This document shows positions 1 to 8,436 of a stretch of 35,852 nucleotides of DNA, in pieces. This DNA is from an uncultured bacterium (GTDB lineage Bacteria; Desulfobacterota; Desulfovibrionia; Desulfovibrionales; Desulfovibrionaceae). Where the stretch lies: positions 1-35,852 of the forward strand of contig CAJMLK010000026.1 of assembly GCA_905214305.1 (NCBI GenBank), in the 5' to 3' direction. Numbering within the stretch: position 1 is the first letter of the stretch; each line of letters opens with the position of its first letter. A program made the translations under genes and the position numbers. The notes below the pieces were generated by a model that did not search any database, had not been told where the DNA came from, and saw nothing but the letters and a program-made list of their open reading frames with translations.

Positions 1-792
1 CAGAAAACCTCCAGCTTCGAAGCTAGGAGGGTGAACAACGTATTGACACTCTACAACTAGAACAGCTTTACCTTGAAATTGCTCCGGGCGCTGCGTGAGC
101 AGCCGCCCGCCGCGGCGCCCGACAGCGTCGGCAGACAGTACAGCTTGAAACGTAGAACCCCCGGCCAACAATTGACCGGGGGTTCTGGCGTCTGATCCAA
201 GCCAGCAGTTGACGCCCAGGGTCTGCAAGGAACCTTGAGCTTCGCCGGGCTGTGCTGTCTGTACGGCAGTGTACGCCCTGCGACCGGCCATGCCGGTTCG
301 CAGATCCGTCCAGAAGCACCGGCAATCTTGAAGGCACATGGCGGCCGGGCCGCCAGTGCACGCGGGAATGCGGTCCCGCTCATCAAAACCGGCTCAGTTG
401 CGCGGGCTTGCCCGCCTATGTTTTGCACCGGAAACATCCGGCGCGTGTCCTGTCATAAGCCGCAAAGCGGCTTTATGGCCGTGCCGCTGCGGAATTCGGT
501 GGGGTAGGGTCCGGTCTTCCGCTTTTTAGGGGAGCAGTGCAGCACGACTATACCGGCGCTTGACGCTGCCGGTAAAAACTGTTTGTGCGCTCAAGCTATC
601 AAACCTCTACCCCCTTGGCAAGTTCTCTTTTTCACAGAATTGCCAATTTTTTTAAAATTCCGCGTCCTTTTTCTGCCTTTCACATCTATCCATATGAAAT
701 TATTATTACATATCAAATTGTAAAATCCATTTCCAGCCAGATTCCTGCTCGAAAATGCCGCCGGGAGCAGCGTCAGGCACGGCAACGGCTGT
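1..792. other. Intergenic region with hairpins, no convincing gene
   Basis: I see no reading frame here that resembles a known protein. The overlapping short frames at about 57-530 have shadow-like Arg/Pro/Ala-rich composition. The stretch holds several inverted repeats: a hairpin at 8-30 built on the 12-bp palindrome at 13-24, a perfect 11-bp inverted repeat at 154-186, and a hairpin at 454-477. From about 635 to 730 the DNA becomes clearly AT-rich, unlike the rest. It could be the 3' flank of a gene outside the window, or hold a small RNA, but I recognise no RNA family such as tmRNA, SRP RNA or 6S. Confidence 0.5.
154..186. repeat. Perfect 11-bp inverted repeat
   Basis: Arms 154-164 and 176-186 (AGAACCCCCGG and its exact complement) are separated by an 11-nt loop. 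There is no T-tract on either side, so it is not a classical intrinsic terminator. Its role is unknown. Confidence 0.7.
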
Positions 793-828
793 AAAAAAGG
801 CCCCGCTGCGAGGTAGCGGAGCCTTTTT
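793..828 (-). terminator. Intrinsic terminator downstream of cstA
   Basis: Arms 799-807 and 815-823 pair over nine positions with one mismatch around a 7-nt loop. They are flanked by A6 (793-798) on the left and T5 (824-828) on the right, so the element could work on both strands. It sits 27 bp past the cstA stop and is most simply the cstA terminator. Confidence 0.85.
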
Positions 829-854
829 CACAATCCTGGAGCAGGAAACAGCGG

Positions 855-2696
855 CTATTCTTCAGCCAGCTCGCGCACCGATTCGCCATAGGAATCGGTG
901 ACCAGAGTCTTCATTCCCATAAGCTCGGTCCAGCGGCGGAAGGTTCCCACGATGACAAAGACCATCAGCACCATGACCAGACAGGCCAGAGCGGCCAGCA
1001 GGTACTTGCCGTTGGGGATGTAGTCGGTGGTCAGCTGAAGGTAGCCCGCCCAGAAGGTCACCACGGTCATGAAAATACCGGGGATGGCCGTCACGAGACA
1101 GTACTTGCCCCTGTTCATGCGCAGCAGCATGCTGGTGCAGACAATAAGGGCGCAGGCAGCCAGCAGCTGGTTGCTCATGCCGAAGAGCGGCCAGATATTG
1201 CTGATATTGCCGGTATACACCAGATAGCCCCACATGGAGGTGAAGGCCAGACTGGTGATGACAATGCCCGGAACCCAGTTCTTGTCACCAAACGGAGCGT
1301 ATACCTTGCCGAGCATTTCCTGAAGAAAGAAGCGGCCCACGCGCGTGCCGGAGTCGATGGCGGTAAGAATGAACACCGCTTCAAACATGACGGCAAAGTT
1401 GTACCAGTAGGCCATCAGGTGATCCATGTACGGAATCTTGTGGAAGATATGGGCCATGCCCACAGCCAGCGACACTGCGCCGCCGGGCCGGGCGTGCAGA
1501 TTCAGGCCGATCTTTTCCTCAAAAAAAGTCAGATCGACAGTGTGCAGGCTGGGGTGAGCGGCCAGCAGAGCGTCATACTTGGCAGGAGCGGCGTTGATGG
1601 CAAAGTAGTCACCGGGCATCAGGGTGCAGGCGGCGATCAGGGCCATCATGGCAACAAAGCCTTCGGTAAGCATGGCCCCGTAGCCCACAAACAGAATGTC
1701 ACGCTCGTTGCCGATCATCTTGGGTGTTGTTCCTGTGCCGATAATGGCATGAAAGCCCGAAATGGCCCCGCAGGCGATGGTGATAAAGATGAAGGGCATG
1801 ACGGGGCCGCCGATGACAGGGCCGCCACCGTTGATGAAGGGCGTAATGGTGGGCATGAGAATGGTGGGCTGCACAAAGATGATGCCCACCGTAAGCATGA
1901 GGATGGTCCCGATCTTCAGATAGGTGGAAAGGTAGTCGCGCGGAACCAGCAAGAACCATACGGGCAGCACCGAGGCAAAAAAGCCGTACACCGCAATGGC
2001 GATGGCAACGGTGTTTCTGTCCCAGTCAAAAGCCCAGCCGAGCACATCGTGCTTCATGAGGTCATGACCGCTCAGAATACCCACAACCAGCAGCACCAGA
2101 CCAAGAAGACTGGCAAAAAGCACACTGTTCTTCCTGTAGCGCATGATAAGGCCCATGATCATGGCAATGGGCATGGTTATGACCACGATAAACAGCGACC
2201 AGGGCGCATTGTGCATGGCGCTGATGCACGCCAGAGAAAGACCGGCCAGCGTAAGAATGAGAATACACAGAACCGCCACGCCTGCCACGGTTCCCGTGAC
2301 ACGGCCGACCTCGCGCGTGGCAATGGCGGCAAGGCTCTGCCCCTTATGGCGCACAGAGGCAAAAAGAACCACCATGTCGTGAACCGCGCCGCCAAGAACG
2401 CAGCCCACCAGAATCCACAGGGCCCCCGGCAGATAGCCGAACTGGGCGGCCAGCACAGGGCCCACAAGAGGCCCCGCCGCGGCAATGGCGGCAAAGTGGT
2501 GGCCGTACAAAACATATTCATTGGTTTTCACATAGTCGTGCCCGTCGGCAAAGCGCACCGAGGGCGTACTGCGGCTTGCATCCAGCCGCAAAACCTTGTT
2601 TGCCAAAAAGATGCCGTAAATACGGTATGAAATGGCAAAGATGCATAATGCCGCAAACACAAGGGTTATGGCATTTATGTTTTCAAGAGCTTCCAT
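855..2696 (-). CDS. cstA: CstA-family peptide/pyruvate transporter
   Basis: This 613-residue, almost wholly hydrophobic protein belongs to the CstA/BtsT carbon-starvation family. Family members import peptides or pyruvate across the inner membrane. The family's N-terminal features are visible: an early membrane helix, a GPLVGPVLAAQFG segment near residue 75, and HDMVVLFASVRHKG near residue 105. About 16 membrane segments can be counted. It is somewhat shorter than E. coli CstA (about 700 residues), as is common for the shorter branch of the family. The ATG at 2696 has a GGGAG ribosome site about 8 nt upstream. It is monocistronic, with a terminator directly behind it and a long AT-rich leader ahead. 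The substrate cannot be read from sequence; pyruvate or peptides are both possible in a lactate/pyruvate-using organism. Confidence 0.93.
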   Translation of the reverse strand: MEALENINAITLVFAALCIFAISYRIYGIFLANKVLRLDASRSTPSVRFADGHDYVKTNEYVLYGHHFAAIAAAGPLVGPVLAAQFGYLPGALWILVGCVLGGAVHDMVVLFASVRHKGQSLAAIATREVGRVTGTVAGVAVLCILILTLAGLSLACISAMHNAPWSLFIVVITMPIAMIMGLIMRYRKNSVLFASLLGLVLLVVGILSGHDLMKHDVLGWAFDWDRNTVAIAIAVYGFFASVLPVWFLLVPRDYLSTYLKIGTILMLTVGIIFVQPTILMPTITPFINGGGPVIGGPVMPFIFITIACGAISGFHAIIGTGTTPKMIGNERDILFVGYGAMLTEGFVAMMALIAACTLMPGDYFAINAAPAKYDALLAAHPSLHTVDLTFFEEKIGLNLHARPGGAVSLAVGMAHIFHKIPYMDHLMAYWYNFAVMFEAVFILTAIDSGTRVGRFFLQEMLGKVYAPFGDKNWVPGIVITSLAFTSMWGYLVYTGNISNIWPLFGMSNQLLAACALIVCTSMLLRMNRGKYCLVTAIPGIFMTVVTFWAGYLQLTTDYIPNGKYLLAALACLVMVLMVFVIVGTFRRWTELMGMKTLVTDSYGESVRELAEE

Positions 2697-3242
2697 TGCA
2701 AATTCTCCCGTCTGAACTTGAACAGACTTTCTCCATCAGGCAGCAAGCCATACTTGCAGACATTTAATGGTATTTCGTCACCAATAGCGTTTCATACCAA
2801 AATAGTTGCGTATACAGCACTCCTCCTCAAAGAAATATTTGTAAAAACACTCCCGCAATAAAACAGAAAACTGCTTCCAAAACATGAAATACATGTTTTT
2901 GGCAATTGTTCCTGTTTTTCTGCTACACCCTTCGAACGTTCCTGTCCATGCCGGGCAAGGGCATTTACGCGAGGGCCAGCACGAAAAAAGCGCCCGGAAA
3001 GCACGACAGGAATCATTGCCGGGCACAGTTCGCGCTGATAACATGTCGAAATATTAATGATTCCTGTTTATGAAAACGCGAGCGCATCTGTAGCCGCTGC
3101 ACCAGCCTTGACCCATAAAAAATTATCCCTTTATGCTTTTTTGCGCGTCTCAAAAGGAACACACGCATATTTTGTCATGCTGATGCGCCCGCACTGCCCC
3201 GCTGCCTTTCGTGCACAGCGTATTTTCCCCCTCCTCACGGGC
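2697..3242. other. Divergent intergenic region between cstA and the thi operon
   Basis: This 546-bp AT-rich stretch separates divergent transcription units and contains no convincing gene. On the minus strand it should carry the cstA promoter, but I cannot fix one. It contains the inverted repeat at 2877-2902. On the minus strand there is also a possible 18-codon leader frame, GTG at 2820 to TAA at 2764, directly behind a purine-rich GAGGAGGA. The short frames at 2778-3044 and 3057-3332 have no recognisable content. Confidence 0.5.
2877..2902. promoter_or_regulatory. Inverted repeat, possible operator upstream of cstA
   Basis: AAAACATG at 2879-2886 and CATGTTTT at 2892-2899 form a perfect 8-bp inverted repeat around AAATA, and flanking CC and GG extend the symmetry. 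It lies about 180 bp upstream of the cstA start in AT-rich DNA. The dyad fits a dimeric regulator. It does not match the CRP, FNR or Rex consensus as I know them. The function is inferred from position and symmetry only. Confidence 0.35.
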
Positions 3243-3271
3243 TTGCATTCCATCCGGCATGGTACTATCGT
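3243..3271 (+). promoter_or_regulatory. Sigma-70 promoter of the thi operon
   Basis: TTGCAT (3243-3248) and TATCGT (3266-3271) are separated by exactly 17 bp. This would start transcription near 3278, immediately before the first base of the TPP riboswitch. The -35 box matches 4 of 6 and the -10 box 4 of 6 consensus positions. The fit with the riboswitch start supports it. Confidence 0.6.
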
Positions 3272-3278
3272 CAAAAAA

Positions 3279-3393
3279 CCGGCTGGGGGAGCCATCATGG
3301 CTGAGAAAGGGCTGTCGCGCCCTGACCCCTAGAACCGCGCAAAAAAACGCGGTTCTGCACCTGACGCGGATAGTGCCGACGAAGGGAAGCTGG
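3279..3393 (+). promoter_or_regulatory. TPP riboswitch (THI element)
   Basis: The conserved core of the thiamine pyrophosphate aptamer is present: GGGGGAGCC (3285-3293), CTGAGA (3301-3306), TGACCCCT (3323-3330), ACCTGA (3359-3364), GCGGATA (3366-3372), TGCCGACG (3374-3381) and AGGGAAGC (3383-3390). The closing P1 helix pairs 3279-3284 with 3388-3393. An extra variable hairpin (ACCGCG...CGCGGT) lies at about 3334-3353. It precedes thiS and a terminator, so binding of TPP is expected to lower expression of the operon. In this family that output is usually through transcription termination or masking of the ribosome site. Confidence 0.96.
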
Positions 3394-3420
3394 CTCAACC
3401 TGGAAACAGGTTTGTGCTTG

Positions 3421-3453
3421 CCCGCAGCCGTATTGGTTCTGCGGGTTTTTTTT
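3421..3453 (+). terminator. Riboswitch expression-platform terminator
   Basis: CCCGCAG (3421-3427) pairs perfectly with CTGCGGG (3439-3445) around an 11-nt loop, followed by eight T (3446-3453). It lies between the TPP aptamer and thiS, so it is best read as the regulated terminator of an attenuation mechanism. A small hairpin at about 3398-3412 (AACCTG/CAGGTT) lies between aptamer and terminator and may belong to the switching region. Confidence 0.88.
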
Positions 3454-3523
3454 GCGCCCATGAAAAGACCAGAACCACATGCCCGCAGCCCGAAACAGGC
3501 TTTGTAACCTATGGAGATCCGTT

Positions 3524-3724
3524 ATGAACATTGTGGTCAACGGGCAGCCCGAAAGTTGCGCCCCACAGCTCAGCGTGGCCCGCTTTCTGGCCGAACGCGG
3601 GCATGAGGCCAACACCGTGGTGGTGGAGCACAACGAACGCATCCTTGCCAGAGAGGCTTTTGACCAGACCTTTCTGCAACAGGGAGACAAACTGGAGATT
3701 GTGCATTTTGTAGGCGGCGGCTAG
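3524..3724 (+). CDS. thiS: Sulfur carrier protein ThiS
   Basis: This 66-residue ubiquitin-like protein starts MNIVVNGQ and ends VGGG. The C-terminal diglycine is the site that ThiF adenylates and that carries the thiocarboxylate sulfur used to build the thiazole ring. The length matches the family (about 66). I chose the ATG at 3524, which has a GGAG site (3513-3516) seven nucleotides upstream. An in-frame ATG at 3479 would add 15 residues not found in ThiS. It is the first gene after the TPP riboswitch and terminator, followed by thiG, thiH and thiF. Its TAG stop is followed by 99 further sense codons in the same frame as thiG. Confidence 0.95.
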   Translation: MNIVVNGQPESCAPQLSVARFLAERGHEANTVVVEHNERILAREAFDQTFLQQGDKLEIVHFVGGG

Positions 3725-4021
3725 GCAGCCTGCATCTCGGAAATCTTTGACTGTCTGCGTGCATATTGTGAAGACCTGCCCGGCTGCAAGAGCACAGCCG
3801 AACGGACGCCTGTGCGAACACTGCGCACAAGCAGCCGCTCCGGCATAACAGACGCAAATATTTCTCCTCTGAATGCAGAATATTGCCGCACAGTGCGCGT
3901 CGCTTCAGCCGGTGGAACTGCCAGAGTCCACACGGCAGAACCGGCATGCCCCGCAAAAAACGGGGCGCAGTGTTTTGCTTCAGCCCACAATCTTCAGCAG
4001 CGCTTTTGCGCGGAGCATGTC
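3725..4021 (+). other. Open in-frame spacer between thiS and thiG
   Basis: The 297 bases between the thiS TAG and the thiG ATG contain no stop codon in the shared thiS/thiG frame (99 codons). The translated spacer is rich in cysteine (eight residues) and resembles no domain I know. A GTG at 3812 could start an N-terminally extended ThiG, but it lacks a clear ribosome site. A 6-bp hairpin (GCCCCG/CGGGGC, 3948-3966) lies near the end. I treat the stretch as untranslated until shown otherwise. Confidence 0.5.
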
Positions 4022-4825
4022 ATGAATAGCAGCGATCCCTTTATTCTCGGCGGCATCAGTCTTGGCAGCCGCCTTTTTATCGGTACGGGAAAATATGGCT
4101 CTGACGGGTTTATCCCGGCAGTGGCCGAAGCCAGCGGCGCCGAGGTCATCACCGTAGCCATGCGCCGGGTGGACAGGCCCGATCCCTCAGCGCCAGACCA
4201 CAGCGCCTCTCAGGGCATCATGGGGCACATCCCCGGTCACATGCGGCTTCTGCCCAACACATCCGGCGCACGCAACGCCGAAGAGGCCGTGCGCCTGGCA
4301 CGACTGGCACGCGCCGCCGGTTGCGGCAACTGGATAAAGATCGAAGTCATATCCGACACCCGTCACCTGCTGCCCGATGGCTACGAAACGGCCAAAGCCA
4401 CAGAAATCCTTGTCAAAGAGGGCTTTACCGTCCTGCCCTATATCAATGCCGATCTCTACGTGGCCCGTGCCTGCGCCGAAGCCGGGGCAGCCGCCGTCAT
4501 GCCGCTGGGTTCACCCATCGGAACCAACAGGGGCCTGCGCACCAAGGAAATGATCGCCATCCTCATTGAAGAAATGAACGTGCCCGTTATTGTGGACGCG
4601 GGCATCGGCCGCCCTTCGCAGGCCTGCGAAGCAATGGAAATGGGAGCCGCAGCCTGCCTGGTGAATACTGCCATCGCTTCGGCCCACGATCCCGTGGGCA
4701 TGGCGCGCGCGTTCGGCGAGGCCGTCCGGGCCGGACGCAACGCATGGCTTTCAGGGCTTGGAAGCGTACGCGGCATGGCCGCCGGGGCCGACGCCTCTTC
4801 TCCTCTTACGGGCTTTCTGCGCTGA
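4022..4825 (+). CDS. thiG: Thiazole synthase ThiG
   Basis: This 267-residue TIM-barrel enzyme builds the thiazole phosphate of thiamine from deoxyxylulose phosphate, dehydroglycine and ThiS thiocarboxylate. The GTGKYGS segment at residues 21-27 is typical of the family. So are the WIKIEV segment with the Schiff-base lysine (K106), the PLGSPIGTNRG phosphate-binding loop and VDAGIGRPS near the C-terminus. The start at 4022 has GGAG (4012-4015) six nucleotides upstream and gives the usual length of about 260 residues; the open frame itself extends upstream to the thiS stop. The gene is followed 11 bp later by thiH. Confidence 0.96.
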   Translation: MNSSDPFILGGISLGSRLFIGTGKYGSDGFIPAVAEASGAEVITVAMRRVDRPDPSAPDHSASQGIMGHIPGHMRLLPNTSGARNAEEAVRLARLARAAGCGNWIKIEVISDTRHLLPDGYETAKATEILVKEGFTVLPYINADLYVARACAEAGAAAVMPLGSPIGTNRGLRTKEMIAILIEEMNVPVIVDAGIGRPSQACEAMEMGAAACLVNTAIASAHDPVGMARAFGEAVRAGRNAWLSGLGSVRGMAAGADASSPLTGFLR

Positions 4826-4836
4826 GGGGGGCTGCT

Positions 4837-5961
4837 ATGGAAACCTTTCAGGACTTTTTGCAGTCATGGCCCGCGCAGCGCCGTGCCCATGCCGTACAGG
4901 CGGCCACGGAAGAGCACGTTTTTTCCGCCCTGCAGAAAAACATTCTGCAGCCGGAGGATTTTCTTGCCCTTCTCTCCCCGGCTGCCGCCCCGCATCTGGA
5001 GCTGATGGCCCGCCGCGCCCATGAGCTGACCCTGCGCTTTTTCGGCCGGGCCGTGCATATCTTCACCCCGCTCTACGTCTCGGATGTCTGCACAAACCAG
5101 TGCCGCTACTGCGGCTTCAATGCCAAAAACAAGCAGGCCCGCCGCCACCTGAGTGTGGACGAAGCCGCGGCCGAGGCCAGAGCCGTGGCCGACCTGGGCT
5201 TTCAGCACATTCTGCTGCTCACCGGAGACGCACGGCATCTGTCATCGCCGGAGTATATCGCCGCGGTGGCCCGGCGCATCAAACCGTGGTTCGCTTCGGT
5301 AGGCATCGAGGTCTACTCCCTCACCACTGAAGAGTACGCCCTGCTTGTGGACGCGGGCGTGGACAGCATGACCATGTTTCAGGAAACCTACACTCCCGAA
5401 CTGTACGCATGGCTGCACCCGGCCGGTCCCAAACGTGATTATGCCTTTCGCCTCAACGCACCCCAGCGTGCCGCTCAGGCGGGCATGCGCTCAATGGGCG
5501 TGGGGGCGCTGCTCGGTCTGGATTCATTCGAGCAGGATGCCTTTGCCACTGGGCTGCACGCCTGGTGGTTGCAACGCCACTACCCCGGCATGGACGTGAG
5601 CGTGTCCATACCGCGCATCTGCCCGCATGAGGGCAATTTTGACGTGCCACATGCTCTGGATGACCGCCATCTGGTACAATACGTCACAGCCCTGCGCTGC
5701 TTCTTGCCAAGGTCGGGCATCACCTGTTCCAGCCGTGAAAGTGCCTTCATGCGCGACAATCTGCTGCCGTTGGGCGTCACGCGGGTCTCCGCCGGCGTGT
5801 CCACTGCCGTGGGTGGCCGCGCCACAGAAGACGCCCATAACCCCGGACAGTTTGAAATCACTGACGGCCGCAGTCTGGAGCAGATGGTTTCGGCCCTGAC
5901 GGGCATGGGCTATCAACCCGTACTCAAGGACTGGGAAGACCCCGTGGGAGCATGGGCCTGA
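4837..5961 (+). CDS. thiH: 2-iminoacetate synthase ThiH (radical SAM)
   Basis: This 374-residue radical SAM enzyme cleaves tyrosine to dehydroglycine (2-iminoacetate) and p-cresol for the thiazole synthase. The CX3CX2C cluster motif is seen as C85, C89 and C92 in DVCTNQCRYCGF. The BATS-type C-terminal half is present, and the length agrees with E. coli ThiH (377). The start at ATG 4837 has a purine-rich GAGGGGG (4824-4830) six nucleotides before it; an upstream in-frame ATG at 4744 would overlap thiG by 82 bp. Using ThiH instead of the oxygen-dependent ThiO fits an anaerobe. thiF starts one base after the stop. Confidence 0.96.
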   Translation: METFQDFLQSWPAQRRAHAVQAATEEHVFSALQKNILQPEDFLALLSPAAAPHLELMARRAHELTLRFFGRAVHIFTPLYVSDVCTNQCRYCGFNAKNKQARRHLSVDEAAAEARAVADLGFQHILLLTGDARHLSSPEYIAAVARRIKPWFASVGIEVYSLTTEEYALLVDAGVDSMTMFQETYTPELYAWLHPAGPKRDYAFRLNAPQRAAQAGMRSMGVGALLGLDSFEQDAFATGLHAWWLQRHYPGMDVSVSIPRICPHEGNFDVPHALDDRHLVQYVTALRCFLPRSGITCSSRESAFMRDNLLPLGVTRVSAGVSTAVGGRATEDAHNPGQFEITDGRSLEQMVSALTGMGYQPVLKDWEDPVGAWA

Positions 5962-5962
5962 C

Positions 5963-6595
5963 ATGAAAGACACTACAGCCGCAACCAATCCCCTGTGCGA
6001 GGGGCTTGGCCGCTATCTGACCCCGGAGCAGCTGCGTATCTTGCGGCAGGCCCGCGTGGGCATCGCCGGGGCTGGCGGCCTTGGCTCCAACGCGGCCCTC
6101 ATGCTGGCCCGCAGCGGCGTGGAACACCTGACTCTGGTTGACCACGACGTGGTGGACGCCTCCAACCTCAACCGGCAGCAATACTGGCCGCGACATGTGG
6201 GCCGCAGCAAGGTGGATGCCCTGCACGAAATCCTGCTTGAGCTGAACCCTCAAATGGTGGTGAGCACGCACAGGACCCATATCACCGCAGCCAGCCTGCC
6301 GGACCTGCTGCCGAACTGCTCCATCTGGGTGGAAGCTCTTGATAGCCCCGAAGACAAAAGCCTTTTTGTCGAAAATGCCCTGCTGGCCGGTCACCGTGTC
6401 GCCAGCGCCTCGGGCATGGGGGGCTTCGGCGGTGCGCCAATGGGACGACGCAAACTCGGAAACCTCGTGCTGGTGGGGGACTTTACCACGGACATTCTCA
6501 TGGCTCCTCCGCTGGCCCCCCGCGTGACGGAAGCGGCGGCTCTGCTGGCCGATGCCGTGCTGGAAATGCTGCTCGGGCAGACCCTGACCCCGTAA
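5963..6595 (+). CDS. thiF: ThiF-family sulfur carrier adenylyltransferase (short form)
   Basis: This 210-residue E1-like enzyme is expected to adenylate the C-terminal glycine of ThiS. The Rossmann nucleotide loop GAGGLGSN lies near residues 35-42. It is followed by the family DHDVVDASNLNRQQY segment and an RSKV motif. It is shorter than E. coli ThiF (251) and lacks the paired CxxC zinc motifs. This matches the short ThiF class found in clostridia and sulfate reducers. The start lies one base after the thiH stop, so translation is probably coupled. It ends the operon; thiC, thiD and thiE are not in the window. Confidence 0.92.
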   Translation: MKDTTAATNPLCEGLGRYLTPEQLRILRQARVGIAGAGGLGSNAALMLARSGVEHLTLVDHDVVDASNLNRQQYWPRHVGRSKVDALHEILLELNPQMVVSTHRTHITAASLPDLLPNCSIWVEALDSPEDKSLFVENALLAGHRVASASGMGGFGGAPMGRRKLGNLVLVGDFTTDILMAPPLAPRVTEAAALLADAVLEMLLGQTLTP

Positions 6596-6656
6596 TCCGC
6601 AGGCCGGGCTGCAACGTCTGCCGGACAGCCCGATGATGAAACCACGCTGAAACCTG

Positions 6657-6695
6657 AAATGAGAGCAGGCGGGCAAAGCCCGCCTGCTCTCATTT
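6657..6695 (+). terminator. Perfect 18-bp hairpin ending the thi operon
   Basis: Arms 6657-6674 and 6678-6695 are fully complementary around an AAA loop, ending in ATTTT on the plus strand. It lies between the convergent thiF and lactate permease genes and can serve both. The stem is unusually long and perfect. Confidence 0.85.
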
Positions 6696-6747
6696 TGCGG
6701 CCGGGATGTGCAAGCAGATCCCGGCCGGACATTTCAAGATAAAAGCC

Positions 6748-8436
6748 CTAGAACACCGTGGGGTTGACGACCACCAGCACCCAGCAGATGACGCCCACCA
6801 CAAGGCCGTACAGCAGGAAGGGCCAGAACGTGCGGCGAAGCACTTCGCCCTCACGGCCGGAAAGGCCCACAACGGCGCAGGCAGCAACAATGTTGTGCAC
6901 GCAGATCATGTTGCCCATGGCGCCGCCAACGGCCTGCGCGGCCACGATGATCTGACGCGGCAGTTCGAGGGTTCCTGCCATGTTCCACTGGAACTCGGCG
7001 AACATCAGGTCAGAAACCGTGTTGGAACCGGTGATAAAGGCCCCAAGGCCGCCCACAAAGGCCGCCAGCATGGGCCACACCGAACCGGCAAAGGCGCCCA
7101 CGGCTTCGGCCAGAGCCAGCGGCATGGAGGGAACTTCGGCCGGGTTGGTCGCAGAACCACGAAAAATGGACACCATGGCCACGGCGAAAACCAGGGCAAT
7201 GGTCGGCGACTTCATCTTGCGGAAACTTTCCTTCCAGGCGCGCGAAACGGCCTGACCGGACATCTTGTGCATCATGATGGTCAGCAGGGACACCACGATA
7301 AAGAAGGTTCCGGGCAGATACAGGTAGTCGATGCTGGCATTGACGCCGTTAAAGCCCAGAATGTTGTTGAAGCTGATCTTCTGGCTGGACAGCCAGCCCT
7401 TGAGACCCAAGGAGGGAATGCGGGAGATCACCAGCAGCAGGCAGATGATCACATACGGCAGCCAGGCGCGGAACTGGCTCATGCTGGCGTGAAATTCCGT
7501 CTTGGTGCTGGCAGGCACAGTGCCGGTCCAGGCCTTGTCCCACTGGCTGGACGGCGCGAATTCCCACACGTCCTTGGGCACGCAGAAGCCTTTTTTGGTT
7601 GCCCACACCACAACGCCGAGGCCCAAAAGGCCGCCCAGCATGGCGGGAAATTCCGGCCCGAGCAGCCAGGCGCACAAAAGATACGGCACAAGAAAGCACA
7701 CCGCGGCAAACACGCAGTATTTCCACGCGCGGAAGCCAGCGGCCCAGGACTTTTCAGGGCCGAAAAAGCGCGTCAGAAAGCCGAGCATAAAGATGGTGAT
7801 AATGATCGCCATAGGGGCGTGCATAATGGTCGCCCATTCGCCCACGGCCTTGCAAAAGGCGTCATAGCTGCTGAACGGAAGATCGGGATTGGCGGCCACG
7901 GCCTCGGCCACGCTGCCTTTCAAGAATCCGAAACCCACGATGACCGGGGTTCCCACAGCGCCGAAGGTTACCGGCACAGAGTTGAACACAAGACAGATGA
8001 CCGCGGCGGCCATGGCCGGAAAGCCGAGGGCCAGCAAAAGCGGGGCCGCAAGGGCCGCAGGTGTGCCGAAACCGGCCGCACCTTCAATAAAGGCCGCAAA
8101 CATGAAGCCGATGATGATAGCCTGGATGCGGCGGTCACGACTGACGCCCTGCATGCCGTGCTGAATGGTTTCCATGCCACCGCTCTCTTCCAGCGTATAC
8201 AGGATGAGGATGGCGCCAAAAACAATGATCAGAACACCAATGGCAACAACAACACCCTGCAGCGACAGCGCCGTAAGGTACAACAGGTCCAGCTTCCAGC
8301 CGATGACACCACTGACGGCACAGACAAACCACGCAAGCGGCATGGCGCGCGTGGCGGGCCAACGCAGCCCCACCATCAGAACCAGTGCCACAAGAATCGG
8401 AATAACCGCCAGCAAGGCCAACATTCCAACAGACAT
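6748..8436 (-). CDS. lctP: L-lactate permease, LctP family (copy 1)
   Basis: This 562-residue inner-membrane protein belongs to the LctP/LldP lactate permease family, which brings in lactate with protons. It has about 13-14 hydrophobic segments. The family core AAFIEGAAGFGTPAALAAPLL is visible in the first third, and a second conserved block GALGAFITGSNTVSDLMFA near the C-terminus. I chose the ATG at 8436 because AGGAG (8446-8442) sits five nucleotides ahead. A GTG at 8442 in the same frame overlaps that site and is unlikely. The paralogue at 8924-10561 shares the layout but is clearly diverged, so this is not a recent duplication. Other short organic acids such as glycolate are possible substrates. 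Confidence 0.93.
   Translation of the reverse strand: MSVGMLALLAVIPILVALVLMVGLRWPATRAMPLAWFVCAVSGVIGWKLDLLYLTALSLQGVVVAIGVLIIVFGAILILYTLEESGGMETIQHGMQGVSRDRRIQAIIIGFMFAAFIEGAAGFGTPAALAAPLLLALGFPAMAAAVICLVFNSVPVTFGAVGTPVIVGFGFLKGSVAEAVAANPDLPFSSYDAFCKAVGEWATIMHAPMAIIITIFMLGFLTRFFGPEKSWAAGFRAWKYCVFAAVCFLVPYLLCAWLLGPEFPAMLGGLLGLGVVVWATKKGFCVPKDVWEFAPSSQWDKAWTGTVPASTKTEFHASMSQFRAWLPYVIICLLLVISRIPSLGLKGWLSSQKISFNNILGFNGVNASIDYLYLPGTFFIVVSLLTIMMHKMSGQAVSRAWKESFRKMKSPTIALVFAVAMVSIFRGSATNPAEVPSMPLALAEAVGAFAGSVWPMLAAFVGGLGAFITGSNTVSDLMFAEFQWNMAGTLELPRQIIVAAQAVGGAMGNMICVHNIVAACAVVGLSGREGEVLRRTFWPFLLYGLVVGVICWVLVVVNPTVF

Noticed and set aside
1419..2630. 403-codon plus-strand frame opposite cstA
   Set aside because: Antisense shadow with His/Gly/Gln-rich composition and no recognisable domain.
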